A stretch of DNA of 64,000 nt. It comes from Candidatus Obscuribacter sp. (lineage in GTDB: Bacteria; Cyanobacteriota; Vampirovibrionia; Obscuribacterales; Obscuribacteraceae). Of the stretch, positions 44,512-52,577 are shown piece by piece (the stretch's first letter is position 1; each line of letters opens with the position of its first letter). The notes under the pieces are model-generated. The model was not told the origin of the DNA, made no database searches, and saw only the letters and a list, made by a program, of their open reading frames with translations. The position numbers were made by a program, and so were the translations under genes. Location of the stretch: assembly GCA_021772135.1 (NCBI GenBank), contig JADYXQ010000122.1:1-64000 (forward strand). The letters are read 5' to 3'.

Positions 44512-45852
44512 TTAACTCAAGTGATTTTCGTAAGCATAACGCACCAGAGCCGCCCGGGTGCTCAGGTTTAACTTCTTGCGCAGACGCGAGACGTGCACTT
44601 CTGTAGTGCCTTCGGTAATGTGCAATTCTTCGGCGATCTCTTTATTGGATAGACCCAGCGCCACCTGTTTCAATACTTCAATTTCTCGGGTACTGAGTTT
44701 GATGCGCACTTTCTCGCGGCTTTCAGTGCGCTCGGTCAACTCTTTGGTGCTGTGCACCACCTGAGTAAGTTGGCTGCATAAATCGGTCAATTTGCTGATA
44801 GAAGTGCTCTGGGCCTCGACGATTTGATAAAGTTTGGCCTGGCTGAGGGCAATAGATAACTGATTGGCAATGCGCGAAAGTAAAGTAATATCGCGCACTG
44901 TCCACATGCGCGCATCATGTTTGGTGCCTACATGAGCGTCAAGGTGAAGCAGACCCATGAGCCGGCCGCGGTAAACTAGAGGCACCATCACCATTGATGA
45001 AATTTTATAGTTGATGAGCTCCAGGCGCACATCTTTGGCAAAAGCAAAAGTATCGTCTTGCATCACCATCAGCGGACGGCGCTCACCTACATCTAAAAGC
45101 AAATCATGATATTTAGAAAAGAGACTGCTCTTGTCTGAAATAGGTGCAAGGCTGTCGCTGGTCATTTGTCTGACGATGCGCATAGTATTATCAGGATCGC
45201 CTATCAAACAAATGAGAGCGCGTGAAGCTTCAAACTCGGTCAGCAAGCTTTGAGTTGCCCGCTCAAGAATGTCGGCTTGATCGAGCGAACCGTGAATATT
45301 GACCACAAAGCGGTTGAAGAGCGCTTCGTCACGTGACGATTTTTCCACCCGGTCGTACATTTCTTTGAGATTTTCAATAATGATGGCGCGCTGCAAATTG
45401 GTGGTGATCATGCGCGGTAAAAACTTTTGATACTCGCCAATCTTCGGCAAATAATCACTGGCCCCGGCAGTCAATAATTTAAGCGCGAGCTCTGGCGAAT
45501 CTACACTGGTAATGACGATAATCGGTGAATTAGGCGCTTCGACCACCAGCTTAGCCACCAGGTCAACGCCGCTGCTGTCCGGCAGATCGTTATCCACCAC
45601 AAGCACGTCATAAGGAACGGTTTTGATGCGAGCCAGAGCTTCTTTGGCCGAGCCGGCCGTGTCGACATCATATAAAGGAGATTGAGAGACGATAGCCTTT
45701 TTAATCAGCTGCATCTCTTTTTCTACAGTTTCGATTAAGAGCACTCGGCGCTCGCGATGAATATGCTGAGCCAGCTCGACGGCAGCTTCCTCAGTGTCGC
45801 CTGAGGGCCTGAGGTCAGAAGTATTGATACTGGGGGCTGAATGCTCGTCCAC
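44512..45852 (-). CDS. Response regulator with REC, GAF and LuxR-type DNA-binding domains
   Basis: This 446-residue protein has a receiver domain at about 35-155 with phosphoacceptor Asp87 (VLVVDNDLPDSSG) and the conserved Lys in ASDYLPK. The acidic pocket is reduced: the strand reads LLIETVE, with one acidic residue where two are usual. A GAF domain spans about 185-345. The C-terminus is a LuxR/NarL helix-turn-helix (LSTREIEVLKQVALGLSNKEIAEEL...EVHVSRLRKKL). A GAF between REC and HTH lets a second signal act on the same output. It starts at GTG 45852 and faces the histidine kinase tail to tail. Confidence 0.92.
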   Translation of the reverse strand: MDEHSAPSINTSDLRPSGDTEEAAVELAQHIHRERRVLLIETVEKEMQLIKKAIVSQSPLYDVDTAGSAKEALARIKTVPYDVLVVDNDLPDSSGVDLVAKLVVEAPNSPIIVITSVDSPELALKLLTAGASDYLPKIGEYQKFLPRMITTNLQRAIIIENLKEMYDRVEKSSRDEALFNRFVVNIHGSLDQADILERATQSLLTEFEASRALICLIGDPDNTMRIVRQMTSDSLAPISDKSSLFSKYHDLLLDVGERRPLMVMQDDTFAFAKDVRLELINYKISSMVMVPLVYRGRLMGLLHLDAHVGTKHDARMWTVRDITLLSRIANQLSIALSQAKLYQIVEAQSTSISKLTDLCSQLTQVVHSTKELTERTESREKVRIKLSTREIEVLKQVALGLSNKEIAEELHITEGTTEVHVSRLRKKLNLSTRAALVRYAYENHLS

Positions 45853-45901
45853 GATGCTAATCCACTTTTTCGGCGCTGTTTAATCAAGCTAACATAAGAA
45901 A

Positions 45902-45943
45902 CCCTATACGCTTTTATTGTCCCACCTATAGGGTGCCCTATAC
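45902..45943. promoter_or_regulatory. Three CCCTATA heptamers upstream of the response regulator
   Basis: CCCTATA occurs at 45902-45908 and 45936-45942 and as its complement TATAGGG at 45927-45933; the two direct copies extend to CCCTATAC. The centre CACCTATAGGGTG is a near-palindrome. The cluster is 50-90 nt upstream of GTG 45852, so it could bind the LuxR-type regulator itself. Confidence 0.45.
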
Positions 45944-45996
45944 AGCAGACTGGTATAACTGCATTATGAGGTTCGGAACCGATTTGTAAAACGCTC

Positions 45997-46027
45997 AAAT
46001 TGAAATTGAAATTGAAAATTAAAATTG
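45997..46027. repeat. AAATTG hexanucleotide tract
   Basis: Three perfect AAATTG units (45997-46014) followed by two diverged units. Same 6-nt period as the tracts at 31498 and 33134. Confidence 0.75.
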
Positions 46028-46154
46028 ATTTGAAGCCCGAACCCTGACCGATCCTTGTGAATGCCTTTTAGATCTATTTGATTGATCCTGACCCTCACTA
46101 AGCCCCCCAGCCCAAGCACTGTTAGGTTTCAAGCAAGAGCTATTCACAAGGTAC

Positions 46155-46196
46155 AAAAACTAAAGAGCAGCAGGTTTCCCTCCACCGCTGCTCTTT
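46155..46196 (-). terminator. Rho-independent terminator of the 96-aa gene
   Basis: AAAGAGCAGC (46196-46187 read on minus) pairs with GCTGCTCTTT over a 15-nt loop, followed on the minus strand by AGTTTTTGT. The plus strand also has a T-rich flank, so it could act both ways. Confidence 0.8.
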
Positions 46197-46215
46197 TGTT
46201 TAGATATGCTCAAAT

Positions 46216-46506
46216 TTATTGGCCCTGGCCGCTCATTTTCACTGGCTGCCGGCCGCTTTGAATGTAAACAGCGCGCAACTGGCGGTGGGCGATTTTACTG
46301 TCGTTATTGGCCAGATCGCCAAGATCGGCCGTATAAGGCATGGCTTGCGGGTTGAAATCGATGCGCACGGGCTTTTCACCACTGGCATCGAAAAAATCGC
46401 CGCTCAATTCATAGTCGCCATCGGCATGTGCTTTTACTTGCGGATTGACGAAATAACCCACATGTTTGCCCGCTGGGGTGTAAACACTGACCTTTACATC
46501 AGCCAT
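46216..46506 (-). CDS. Hypothetical protein, 96 aa
   Basis: AGAGGAG lies 9 nt before ATG 46506, and a terminator follows the stop directly, so this is a compact single-gene transcript. The product is soluble with a beta-rich middle (VSVYTPAGKHVGYFVNPQVKA and DYELSGDFFDASGEKPVRIDF), then a polar C-terminus. I do not recognise a family. The signal quality (ribosome binding site plus terminator) makes it very probably real. Confidence 0.8.
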   Translation of the reverse strand: MADVKVSVYTPAGKHVGYFVNPQVKAHADGDYELSGDFFDASGEKPVRIDFNPQAMPYTADLGDLANNDSKIAHRQLRAVYIQSGRQPVKMSGQGQ

Positions 46507-46787
46507 GAATGAATGCTCCTCTTCTGAACTTACAGAGTGAAGTGTATTTGATCTCTTACATATAGAAGGCGGTGTAACGTTTATTGCATAGATTATTCAA
46601 ACAGAAGCGGCGGGTGGCAGTCGTGTCAAGTAGCGATTATTGCAAGACTGTACTGAGATCTTCGCCAAATATGAGAAAAAACTCGGCTGATTGTGAAGAA
46701 ATCAAGCAGGCTAAGACCCGCAGGTGGTAAGCCGCGGGCTTCGTATATGCTAGTATCTACCTTCAACTTAAATGGAAAAAGATGTAA

Positions 46788-47057
46788 ATGCCACTTTTAG
46801 CTGATCGTAAGCAAGAGCTGATTCAAGGTAACCAGACGCACGGAAAAGACACCGGCTCGCCGGAAGTGCAGGTAGCCATGCTCACAGACAGAATCACCCA
46901 ATTAACTGACCACCTGAGAACGCACTCGAAAGATTTTCACAGCAGACGCGGGCTCTTGATGATGGTTGGTAAACGTCGTCGTCTCCTTCAATATTTGATG
47001 AAGGAAGACAATGAGCGCTATCGCAAGCTCATTGAAAAGCTCGGACTACGACGCTAG
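46788..47057 (+). CDS. rpsO: 30S ribosomal protein S15
   Basis: An 89-residue S15 with the family segments [34 protein letters not shown] and KRRRLLQYL. It binds 16S rRNA early in small-subunit assembly. A bulged stem at 46713-46741 precedes a TAGTAT-like -10 near 46750. A terminator follows at 47073, between it and pnp, in the common rpsO-pnp order. Confidence 0.98.
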   Translation: MPLLADRKQELIQGNQTHGKDTGSPEVQVAMLTDRITQLTDHLRTHSKDFHSRRGLLMMVGKRRRLLQYLMKEDNERYRKLIEKLGLRR

Positions 47058-47072
47058 TTAACTTGTTATTTG

Positions 47073-47099
47073 AAGGCGGGCCTTTGGCTCGCCTTTTTT
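47073..47099 (+). terminator. Rho-independent terminator after rpsO
   Basis: AAGGCGGGC (47073-47081) pairs with GCTCGCCTT (47087-47095), one wobble pair, 5-nt loop, then six T. It may allow partial read-through to pnp. Confidence 0.88.
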
Positions 47100-47189
47100 G
47101 TTTTTGGCAAGTTCGGGCAAGCTTTGTGCGCGTTGCATCAAAGCCTGGTTTCCCTTTAAAAGAAGTACAAAGAAGAAGAGGATGAAGAA

Positions 47190-49343
47190 TTGCAAGTAGA
47201 AGAACGTTCCAGCACTCAACACAAAGCCGAAATTGTCATTGACGGTAAAACAATCACTGTCAAAGCCGGTCGCATGGCCAAACAAGCCGGTGGTGCCGTA
47301 GAAGTTTATTGCGGCGAGACCATGGTGCTGGTCACCTGTACAGAGAGCAAAAAAGTTAGAGACGGAATTGATTACTTCCCTCTGCTTGTTGACTACGAAG
47401 AGAAACTTTATTCGGTAGGCCGCATTCCTGGATCTTTTGGTCGTCGCGAAGGAAAAGCGCCTGACAAGTGTATTCTCACCAGCCGTTTGATTGATAGACC
47501 AGTACGCCCACTGTTTCAAGAAGGCTATCGCAATGACGTACAAATAGTGGCTACCACTATGAGTGCCGATATGGAAAACCCACCGGAAACTCTAGCCATG
47601 TTGGGAGCAAGCTTTGCTCTAGAACTGGCCGGACTGCCATTCAACGGACCGATTGGCGCTGTGCGCGTAGGCCGCGTTGACGGCAAATTTGTGGGTAACC
47701 CCACATACGACCAGTTAGATAATTCCGATATGGATTTGATCGTAGCCGGCACTGAATCATCAATCATGATGGTGGAAGCCGGTTGTGATTTCGTCACTGA
47801 AAAAGACATCCTGAGCGCCATTGACTATGCGCACCAGATCATCAAGAAACAAGTTGAATCCCAACGTGACTTCGTCAAAGCATTCGGCCGCACAGTAAAA
47901 GAATTCGACGCACCACCTTCACTTGATTCATTGAAAGAAATTGTGCAGTCGAAAACTACTGAAGCTTTGAAAGCTTCTATGGATTCGGTTACCGACAAGA
48001 AAGTTCGCCAGGGCTTTATCGATCAAGCTATCAAAGCGATCACTGACACCATCGCCGAATTGGCTGATGATCATGAATTGAAAAAAGTATCCGGCAGCAA
48101 AATTGCTGAGTATTTAGAAAATTATGAAGCTGAATTGATGCGGGCTAAAGTGCTCGATACAGGCGTTCGCGCCGACGGTCGACGCTGCGACGAAGTTAGA
48201 CCGATAACGGTTGAGTGTGGAATTCTACCCCGCACACACGGCACCGGCCTATTTACAAGAGGCACTACCCAGGTACTTTCCGTGGCCACATTGGGTATCG
48301 GCTCAGACGCTCAAAGATTAGATTCAGTCGATCCGCAAACTGAAAAACGCTACATGCACCATTACAACTTCCCTGGTTTCTCAGTGGGCGAAGTTAAACC
48401 AATGCGCGGCCCAGGCCGTCGTGAAATCGGTCACGGTGCGCTGGCTGAGCGCGCGATCATGCCTGCTCTGCCCAGTCAGGACGAATTCCCTTATGTGATT
48501 CGTGTAGTTTCTGAAGTGTTGGAATCAAACGGTTCTACTTCTATGGCTTCAACTTGTGGTTCATCGCTCTCGCTGATGGACGCCGGTGTACCTCTCAAAG
48601 CCACTATCGGCGGCATTGCCATGGGTCTGATTCTTGAAGGCGAACGTTTCGCCGTTCTCACTGACATTCAAGGACTGGAAGATTTCCTCGGCGACATGGA
48701 CTTCAAAGTGACCGGTTCCAGAGACGGTATCACCGCTTTGCAAATGGACATCAAGATTGAAGGCATCTCGCTGGAAGTCATGCGTATCGCTCTTGACCAG
48801 GCTAAGAAAGGCCGCGTGCATATTATCGAGAAAATGGAAGCGGTATTGCCTGCTCCTCGTGAAGAGATGTCTCCATGGGCTCCTCGCATCATCACAATCC
48901 ATATCAATCAAGAAGATATCGGTACGGTAATCGGACCTGGCGGAAAAATGATTCGCCGTATTATTGAAGAAACCGGCGCCACTATCGACATCGAAGATGA
49001 CGGCACCGTGCGCATCGGCTCAGTTGATCAAGAAGGCGGCAAAGCTGCTCGCGACTGGATTCAAAACCTGGTAAAGCGCATTGAAGTAGGCGTTGTCTAC
49101 AACGGTCGCGTCACCCGCATTATTCCAGTTGGCTGTTTTGTTGAAGTACTGCCGGGCAAAGAAGGCCTGGTTCATATTTCACAACTGGAAAACAGACGAG
49201 TGGAAAAAGTCGAAGACGTCGTGGCTGTTGGCCAGAAAGTAGTGGTCAAGGTCAAAGAAATCGACGAGCGCAATCGCGTCAACTTGACCATGAAAGGCGT
49301 CAGCGACGAAGAGAAACAACAGCTTGAGCAACAAAGTTCTTAA
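47190..49343 (+). CDS. pnp: Polyribonucleotide nucleotidyltransferase
   Basis: A 717-residue PNPase, the phosphate-dependent 3'-5' exoribonuclease. Two RNase PH-like domains carry GRIPGSFGRREGKAPD and, in the second, TRGTTQVLSVATLG and the MDFKVTGSRDGITALQMDIK catalytic segment. The KH domain has IGPGGKMIRRIIEETGA and the S1 domain GRVTRIIPVGCFVEVLPGKEGLVH near the end. The start is TTG 47190 with GAGGA 7 nt upstream. It ends within the start of the TPR gene, overlapping by 20 nt. Confidence 0.98.
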   Translation: MQVEERSSTQHKAEIVIDGKTITVKAGRMAKQAGGAVEVYCGETMVLVTCTESKKVRDGIDYFPLLVDYEEKLYSVGRIPGSFGRREGKAPDKCILTSRLIDRPVRPLFQEGYRNDVQIVATTMSADMENPPETLAMLGASFALELAGLPFNGPIGAVRVGRVDGKFVGNPTYDQLDNSDMDLIVAGTESSIMMVEAGCDFVTEKDILSAIDYAHQIIKKQVESQRDFVKAFGRTVKEFDAPPSLDSLKEIVQSKTTEALKASMDSVTDKKVRQGFIDQAIKAITDTIAELADDHELKKVSGSKIAEYLENYEAELMRAKVLDTGVRADGRRCDEVRPITVECGILPRTHGTGLFTRGTTQVLSVATLGIGSDAQRLDSVDPQTEKRYMHHYNFPGFSVGEVKPMRGPGRREIGHGALAERAIMPALPSQDEFPYVIRVVSEVLESNGSTSMASTCGSSLSLMDAGVPLKATIGGIAMGLILEGERFAVLTDIQGLEDFLGDMDFKVTGSRDGITALQMDIKIEGISLEVMRIALDQAKKGRVHIIEKMEAVLPAPREEMSPWAPRIITIHINQEDIGTVIGPGGKMIRRIIEETGATIDIEDDGTVRIGSVDQEGGKAARDWIQNLVKRIEVGVVYNGRVTRIIPVGCFVEVLPGKEGLVHISQLENRRVEKVEDVVAVGQKVVVKVKEIDERNRVNLTMKGVSDEEKQQLEQQSS

Positions 49344-50172
49344 TTTAAGGGCGATTGCGGTGGCCGGCCTGCTTCTTATCAGTCAGGCCGGCTGCATCTG
49401 TTTTGAAATAACGAGTACGGCTGCTTTTGCCCGTGGTCACAGTTCAAGCACTCATAAAACTGTTAAGGCGCGCTCGCACAAAAGTCCAAAGACTAAAAAA
49501 AGCGCGGGGCGCAGAAGCAGCCGCTCTACGAGAACTTCTCGAGTGACGCACCATCGCGCTGGCCGTGGTCGAGCTACACATAGAGCCGTTCATCACGCGC
49601 ATACAAGCCAAAGGTGGCAAACAAAATTTGTTGCACCGCCCGACCTAGGCGGGCCGGTAGACTTCGGCATTGCGCCAAGAGCCCGCAACTCTTCTCTACT
49701 CACCCAGGCATATTTCCTTTATGACCAGGGCGTTAATGAAAAATTGCGCGGCAATTATGGCGCGGCTACTGACAAGCTTGCCCAATCGGTCAGCTTGATT
49801 GATCAAGCCCGCAGCAATCAGCATAACGGCGTGCCCAGCACCCTCGAGGCCATGGTTTTCTATGAGCTCGGTGAGGCGGCCGAGGCCGACGGCGATTTCA
49901 TCCTTGCTCGCGACTCTTACGCCCATTGTCTGCGGGCAAAGGCTAACTTCGTTGAGGCCTATCTGCACATCGTTAATTTGCTGGCCAGCCAGGGCCAGTT
50001 GCCTCTAGCGGCCAACTGGTTGAAAGAAGGCCTGCAAGAGTGTCCACACGATGCCAGAATCAACGAACTGTCCACTCAACTATCGACCTATATTGGCGCT
50101 ACCGGGACCGATTTGGTTACCCCGGTTAAAAGCCCGCAAGGCCCACTGGAGCCGGAAAAGTCTGAAGATTGA
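49324..50172 (+). CDS. Exported basic TPR protein
   Basis: TTG 49324 lies inside the end of pnp, a 20-nt overlap that implies coupled translation. Residues 8-22 are a signal peptide core; cleavage is likely after AFA (about 36), although a Cys in SQAGC gives a poor lipobox. Residues 40-95 are extremely rich in Arg, Lys, Ser, Thr and His (for example THHRAGRGRATHRAVHHAH), and the C-terminal half holds about three TPR motifs (ARDSYAHCLRAKANFVEAYLHI). The basic stretch could bind peptidoglycan, lipopolysaccharide or nucleic acid. Function unknown. Confidence 0.78.
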   Translation: MSNKVLNLRAIAVAGLLLISQAGCICFEITSTAAFARGHSSSTHKTVKARSHKSPKTKKSAGRRSSRSTRTSRVTHHRAGRGRATHRAVHHAHTSQRWQTKFVAPPDLGGPVDFGIAPRARNSSLLTQAYFLYDQGVNEKLRGNYGAATDKLAQSVSLIDQARSNQHNGVPSTLEAMVFYELGEAAEADGDFILARDSYAHCLRAKANFVEAYLHIVNLLASQGQLPLAANWLKEGLQECPHDARINELSTQLSTYIGATGTDLVTPVKSPQGPLEPEKSED

Positions 50173-50196
50173 GGGTTTGATTTGGGCTTGATTTAA

Positions 50197-50229
50197 AAGC
50201 TTGAGCGATGTCGCTCGAGCTTTTTTTTA
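50197..50229 (+). terminator. Rho-independent terminator after the pnp operon
   Basis: AAGCTTGAGCG pairs with CGCTCGAGCTT (one mismatch) around a 4-nt loop, followed by at least seven T. A strong plus-strand terminator 24 nt after the TPR gene. Confidence 0.9.
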
Positions 50230-50258
50230 CCCGTTTGCCGCCGGTCCATTTTTGCAAA

Positions 50259-50286
50259 GAAAAAGGGGAAGTTTGACCTTCCCCTT
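50259..50286 (-). terminator. Rho-independent terminator after the HU gene
   Basis: On the minus strand AAGGGGAAG (50286-50278) pairs with CTTCCCCTT (50271-50263) around a 6-nt loop, then TTTCTTTG. Confidence 0.85.
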
Positions 50287-50339
50287 AATACTTTTTTGTA
50301 AGCCCTTTGGGGCAAACCACTTCAGAGAGCGGCCGTAGA

Positions 50340-50621
50340 CTATTTTTTGTCGACGGTGTCTTTGAATTCTTTACCAGGTTGGAAAGCAGGAACCTTTTTA
50401 GCAGGCACCTTGATTTTCTCACCAGGTTTTTGTGGATTGTTTGTTTCGCGAGCTTGTCTGTCACGGCGCAAGAATGTTCCGAAACCTACCAAGGTGACGC
50501 GATCACCTTTGGCTACTACTTCGGTCACGCAATCGGTGAAAGCGGCAAGCATTTCTTCGACGGACTTCTTGGTTGTGTTAGTACGAGCAGCAATTTCGGC
50601 AGCCAGTTCTGCTTTGTTCAC
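50340..50621 (-). CDS. hup: DNA-binding protein HU
   Basis: A 93-residue HU/IHF-family protein: MNKAELAAEIAART start, helical dimer core, GFGTFLRRDRQARETNNPQ DNA-binding arm with the Pro that inserts into bent DNA, and KVPAKKVPAFQPGKEFKD ending. It bends and compacts DNA. GTG 50621 has AGGAGG 7 nt upstream, and a terminator follows, so it is monocistronic. HU rather than IHF is assumed because no partner subunit is seen. Confidence 0.96.
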   Translation of the reverse strand: MNKAELAAEIAARTNTTKKSVEEMLAAFTDCVTEVVAKGDRVTLVGFGTFLRRDRQARETNNPQKPGEKIKVPAKKVPAFQPGKEFKDTVDKK

Positions 50622-50915
50622 AGAGATTCCTCCTAGTATCCGGTCCTAAATCAAAAGTACAACATAAAGTGTATTCTCGGCGGTCTAATAACCACTTGAG
50701 CGACAAAGATACAGCACCTGTAAGGCTGACACAAGAGACTTGGCATAAATTGTCGCTCTTGATAAGCATTTGCCGTCATAATTGGTAAGAGATGGCTTGC
50801 CAGGCGGTTTTTACTAAGTGGCTGAAGCGATCGCTATGTAGTCGGTGTCAAGCCAATTACAACTAAAATATTGGTAGAAAATGGTGAAATCCTAGATGGA
50901 AAGGGAACAAAGATA

Positions 50916-51329
50916 GTGTCATATCCTCCGAGTGGGCCTCCCTTGAGACCAATAACTGTTGACGGCAAAACTATCGATGCCAGGACCGCTGCCTATTTAG
51001 CGGCCAATGCCTGCGAGAGTAAATTAGCTCAGTCGACCGTAGTGTTGGATGTGGCGTCGGTAACAGTGCTGGCGGAATATTTTGTTTTTGCCGGAGGTGA
51101 ATCGGCCGCGCAGGTTAAAGCTATAGCTAACGCAGTCGACCAGGTGCTTGGAAGCCACAATTTCAAGCGCAAGTCAATTGAAGGGATGAGCGAAGCCAGG
51201 TGGGTTTTGTTAGATTACGGTTCTGTGATTGTCCACGTGTTGCAGGAGAAGGAGCGAAGCTTTTACAAAATTGAGCAGTTTTGGAATCACGCACTGATTG
51301 TTGATCGCCAAGAATGGGTAGAAGAATAA
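50916..51329 (+). CDS. rsfS: Ribosomal silencing factor RsfS
   Basis: The family segments are VVLDVASVTVLAEYFVFAGG, AAQVKAIANAVDQVL and the tail ARWVLLDYGSVIVHVLQEKERSFYKIEQFW, which contacts ribosomal protein L14 and keeps 50S from joining 30S when nutrients are low. I chose GTG 50916, which has AAGGGA 9 nt upstream and gives 137 residues; the frame also opens at TTG 50871, which has no ribosome binding site. The protein is longer than the usual 105-120 residues because of the N-terminal part. Confidence 0.92.
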   Translation: MSYPPSGPPLRPITVDGKTIDARTAAYLAANACESKLAQSTVVLDVASVTVLAEYFVFAGGESAAQVKAIANAVDQVLGSHNFKRKSIEGMSEARWVLLDYGSVIVHVLQEKERSFYKIEQFWNHALIVDRQEWVEE

Positions 51330-51395
51330 GCGTAGGGTTAGTATTTAGTTTAAGTTTCTGGGAAATATGTTGGTGATTGGTGAGGGGCATTTGCT

Positions 51396-52544
51396 ATGAG
51401 CTTTAGGACCAGGCTACAGGGGTTCGTCGATAGCCGGCAGAAAATTCAAATCTGGTACGGTATGGGCTGCCATAACACCGTCACCGGACGAGTTCTTTCT
51501 GTTGACCATGACCACATTGATGTTGAGTCTTACTCACATGAGAGTGATGGCCAGATTCACATTCGTCGCATTCTCGTACCGCTTCATTTGATACTGCACA
51601 TCGACATCACGTCTGCGGAGACGGCTGAAGAAGATGAAGGAGTGCTAGCCACCGAAAAGGAGTCTAAGGGGAGCGGTTCGTCATTATCTGTAATTGACCT
51701 TCCTGATGCTCCCCGAGGATACGCTGTACGGATTCTCTCTCAGCTCAATTCACAATATTCCAATCGTTTCTCCCGCATGACTGCAGGGCCCGGCGGCATT
51801 TATTTCTCTTGCGACGGTTCTGTCTGGTTTATTGACAGCACAGGCCAATTAAGTGAATACGCCCGCATTCGTGGCAACAGCACTATTTCCGGTCTGCGTT
51901 TCGATCGCAAAGGTGTGCTCTACGTGGCCACAATTCAGGGTACTGTTTACAAGATTGATCCCAACAAATCGGGCCGCATCCTGGCTCAGCTTGACGGCAA
52001 TCTTACAGGCGGCGGCACTTTCCTTTCCGACATCGCCATTGGTGCTCGTGAAGAAGTCTATGTCTCCAATTTTCCATCTAATACCGGCGGCGTTTTCAAA
52101 ATCGACAAGACCGGTGAATATGAAGTGCTTCTCGGTGGCCCTGGCCATGGTACTCAGGGTCTGTTGCTTGAAAGAGACGGGTTTTTGTGGTGCCTTGAGC
52201 ATGCTTCTGGTTGTGTAGTGAAGCGTTCGCTTGATGGTCGCGAAGTCGCGCGCATTCAAGTGGCCGAATCTGAGAGTTTCAATTTTGCCGACGGTTATGA
52301 CGGCAATCTGGCCATGGACAGCCTCGACAGGCTCTACATTACAGCCGGCCGCGCAGGCACTGTGATCCGCGTCAATCGCGAAGGACGTGCTGAAACTTTC
52401 TTGACTGGTCTCATTAATCCAACCGGTGTCGCTTTCGGCCACGACGGAGCCCTCTTCGTTCTCGAAGCGGGACGCTCAAGAGTGCTTAAAGTAGCGGCTC
52501 TTGATAAAACCGAGAGAAGCGAATCCGCTAAAGCTCTTTCTTAA
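51396..52544 (+). CDS. LSm-like N-terminus fused to NHL/SMP-30-type beta-propeller
   Basis: Residues 1-70 are a small beta-barrel (KIQIWYGMGCHNTVTGRVLSVDHDHIDVES) reminiscent of the LSm/Hfq fold or of bacterial barrel domains that bind RNA or ligands. A charged linker follows to about 108. Residues 110-370 make six-bladed propeller repeats (GLRFDRKGVLYVATIQGTVYKID, LSDIAIGAREEVYVSNF, LAMDSLDRLYITAGRAG, TGVAFGHDGALFVLEAG), each with the Asp-Gly-Leu-Tyr-Val strand seen in NHL and gluconolactonase families. No signal peptide, so it is cytoplasmic. The gene follows rsfS by 66 nt. The combination is uncommon and its role unknown. Confidence 0.78.
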   Translation: MSFRTRLQGFVDSRQKIQIWYGMGCHNTVTGRVLSVDHDHIDVESYSHESDGQIHIRRILVPLHLILHIDITSAETAEEDEGVLATEKESKGSGSSLSVIDLPDAPRGYAVRILSQLNSQYSNRFSRMTAGPGGIYFSCDGSVWFIDSTGQLSEYARIRGNSTISGLRFDRKGVLYVATIQGTVYKIDPNKSGRILAQLDGNLTGGGTFLSDIAIGAREEVYVSNFPSNTGGVFKIDKTGEYEVLLGGPGHGTQGLLLERDGFLWCLEHASGCVVKRSLDGREVARIQVAESESFNFADGYDGNLAMDSLDRLYITAGRAGTVIRVNREGRAETFLTGLINPTGVAFGHDGALFVLEAGRSRVLKVAALDKTERSESAKALS

Positions 52545-52577
52545 GCACTGCATGACAAACTTGCTTGAGCTCGAAAG

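Larger units (their letters stand above)
45853..46215. other. Intergenic region, 363 nt
   Basis: It lies between the response regulator start and the stop of the 96-residue gene. It holds a cluster of CCCTATA heptamers (45902-45943), an AAATTG hexanucleotide tract (45997-46027) and a strong hairpin terminator (46155-46196). The 46030-46150 part shows nothing I can name. Confidence 0.6.

Noticed and set aside
44486..44528. Shared terminator between the histidine kinase and response regulator genes (AAAATCAC / GTGATTTT)
   Set aside because: Arms are only 8 nt and AT-rich with a 27-nt loop, mostly inside coding sequence.
46713..46741. Leader riboswitch or S15 autoregulatory pseudoknot before rpsO
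   Set aside because: A bulged stem is visible, but it lies upstream of the likely -10 box and so may not be transcribed with rpsO.
49324..49450. Lipoprotein signal in the TPR protein after pnp
   Set aside because: The Cys is preceded by SQAG, lacking the Leu-type residue at position -3; a signal peptidase I site after AFA fits better.
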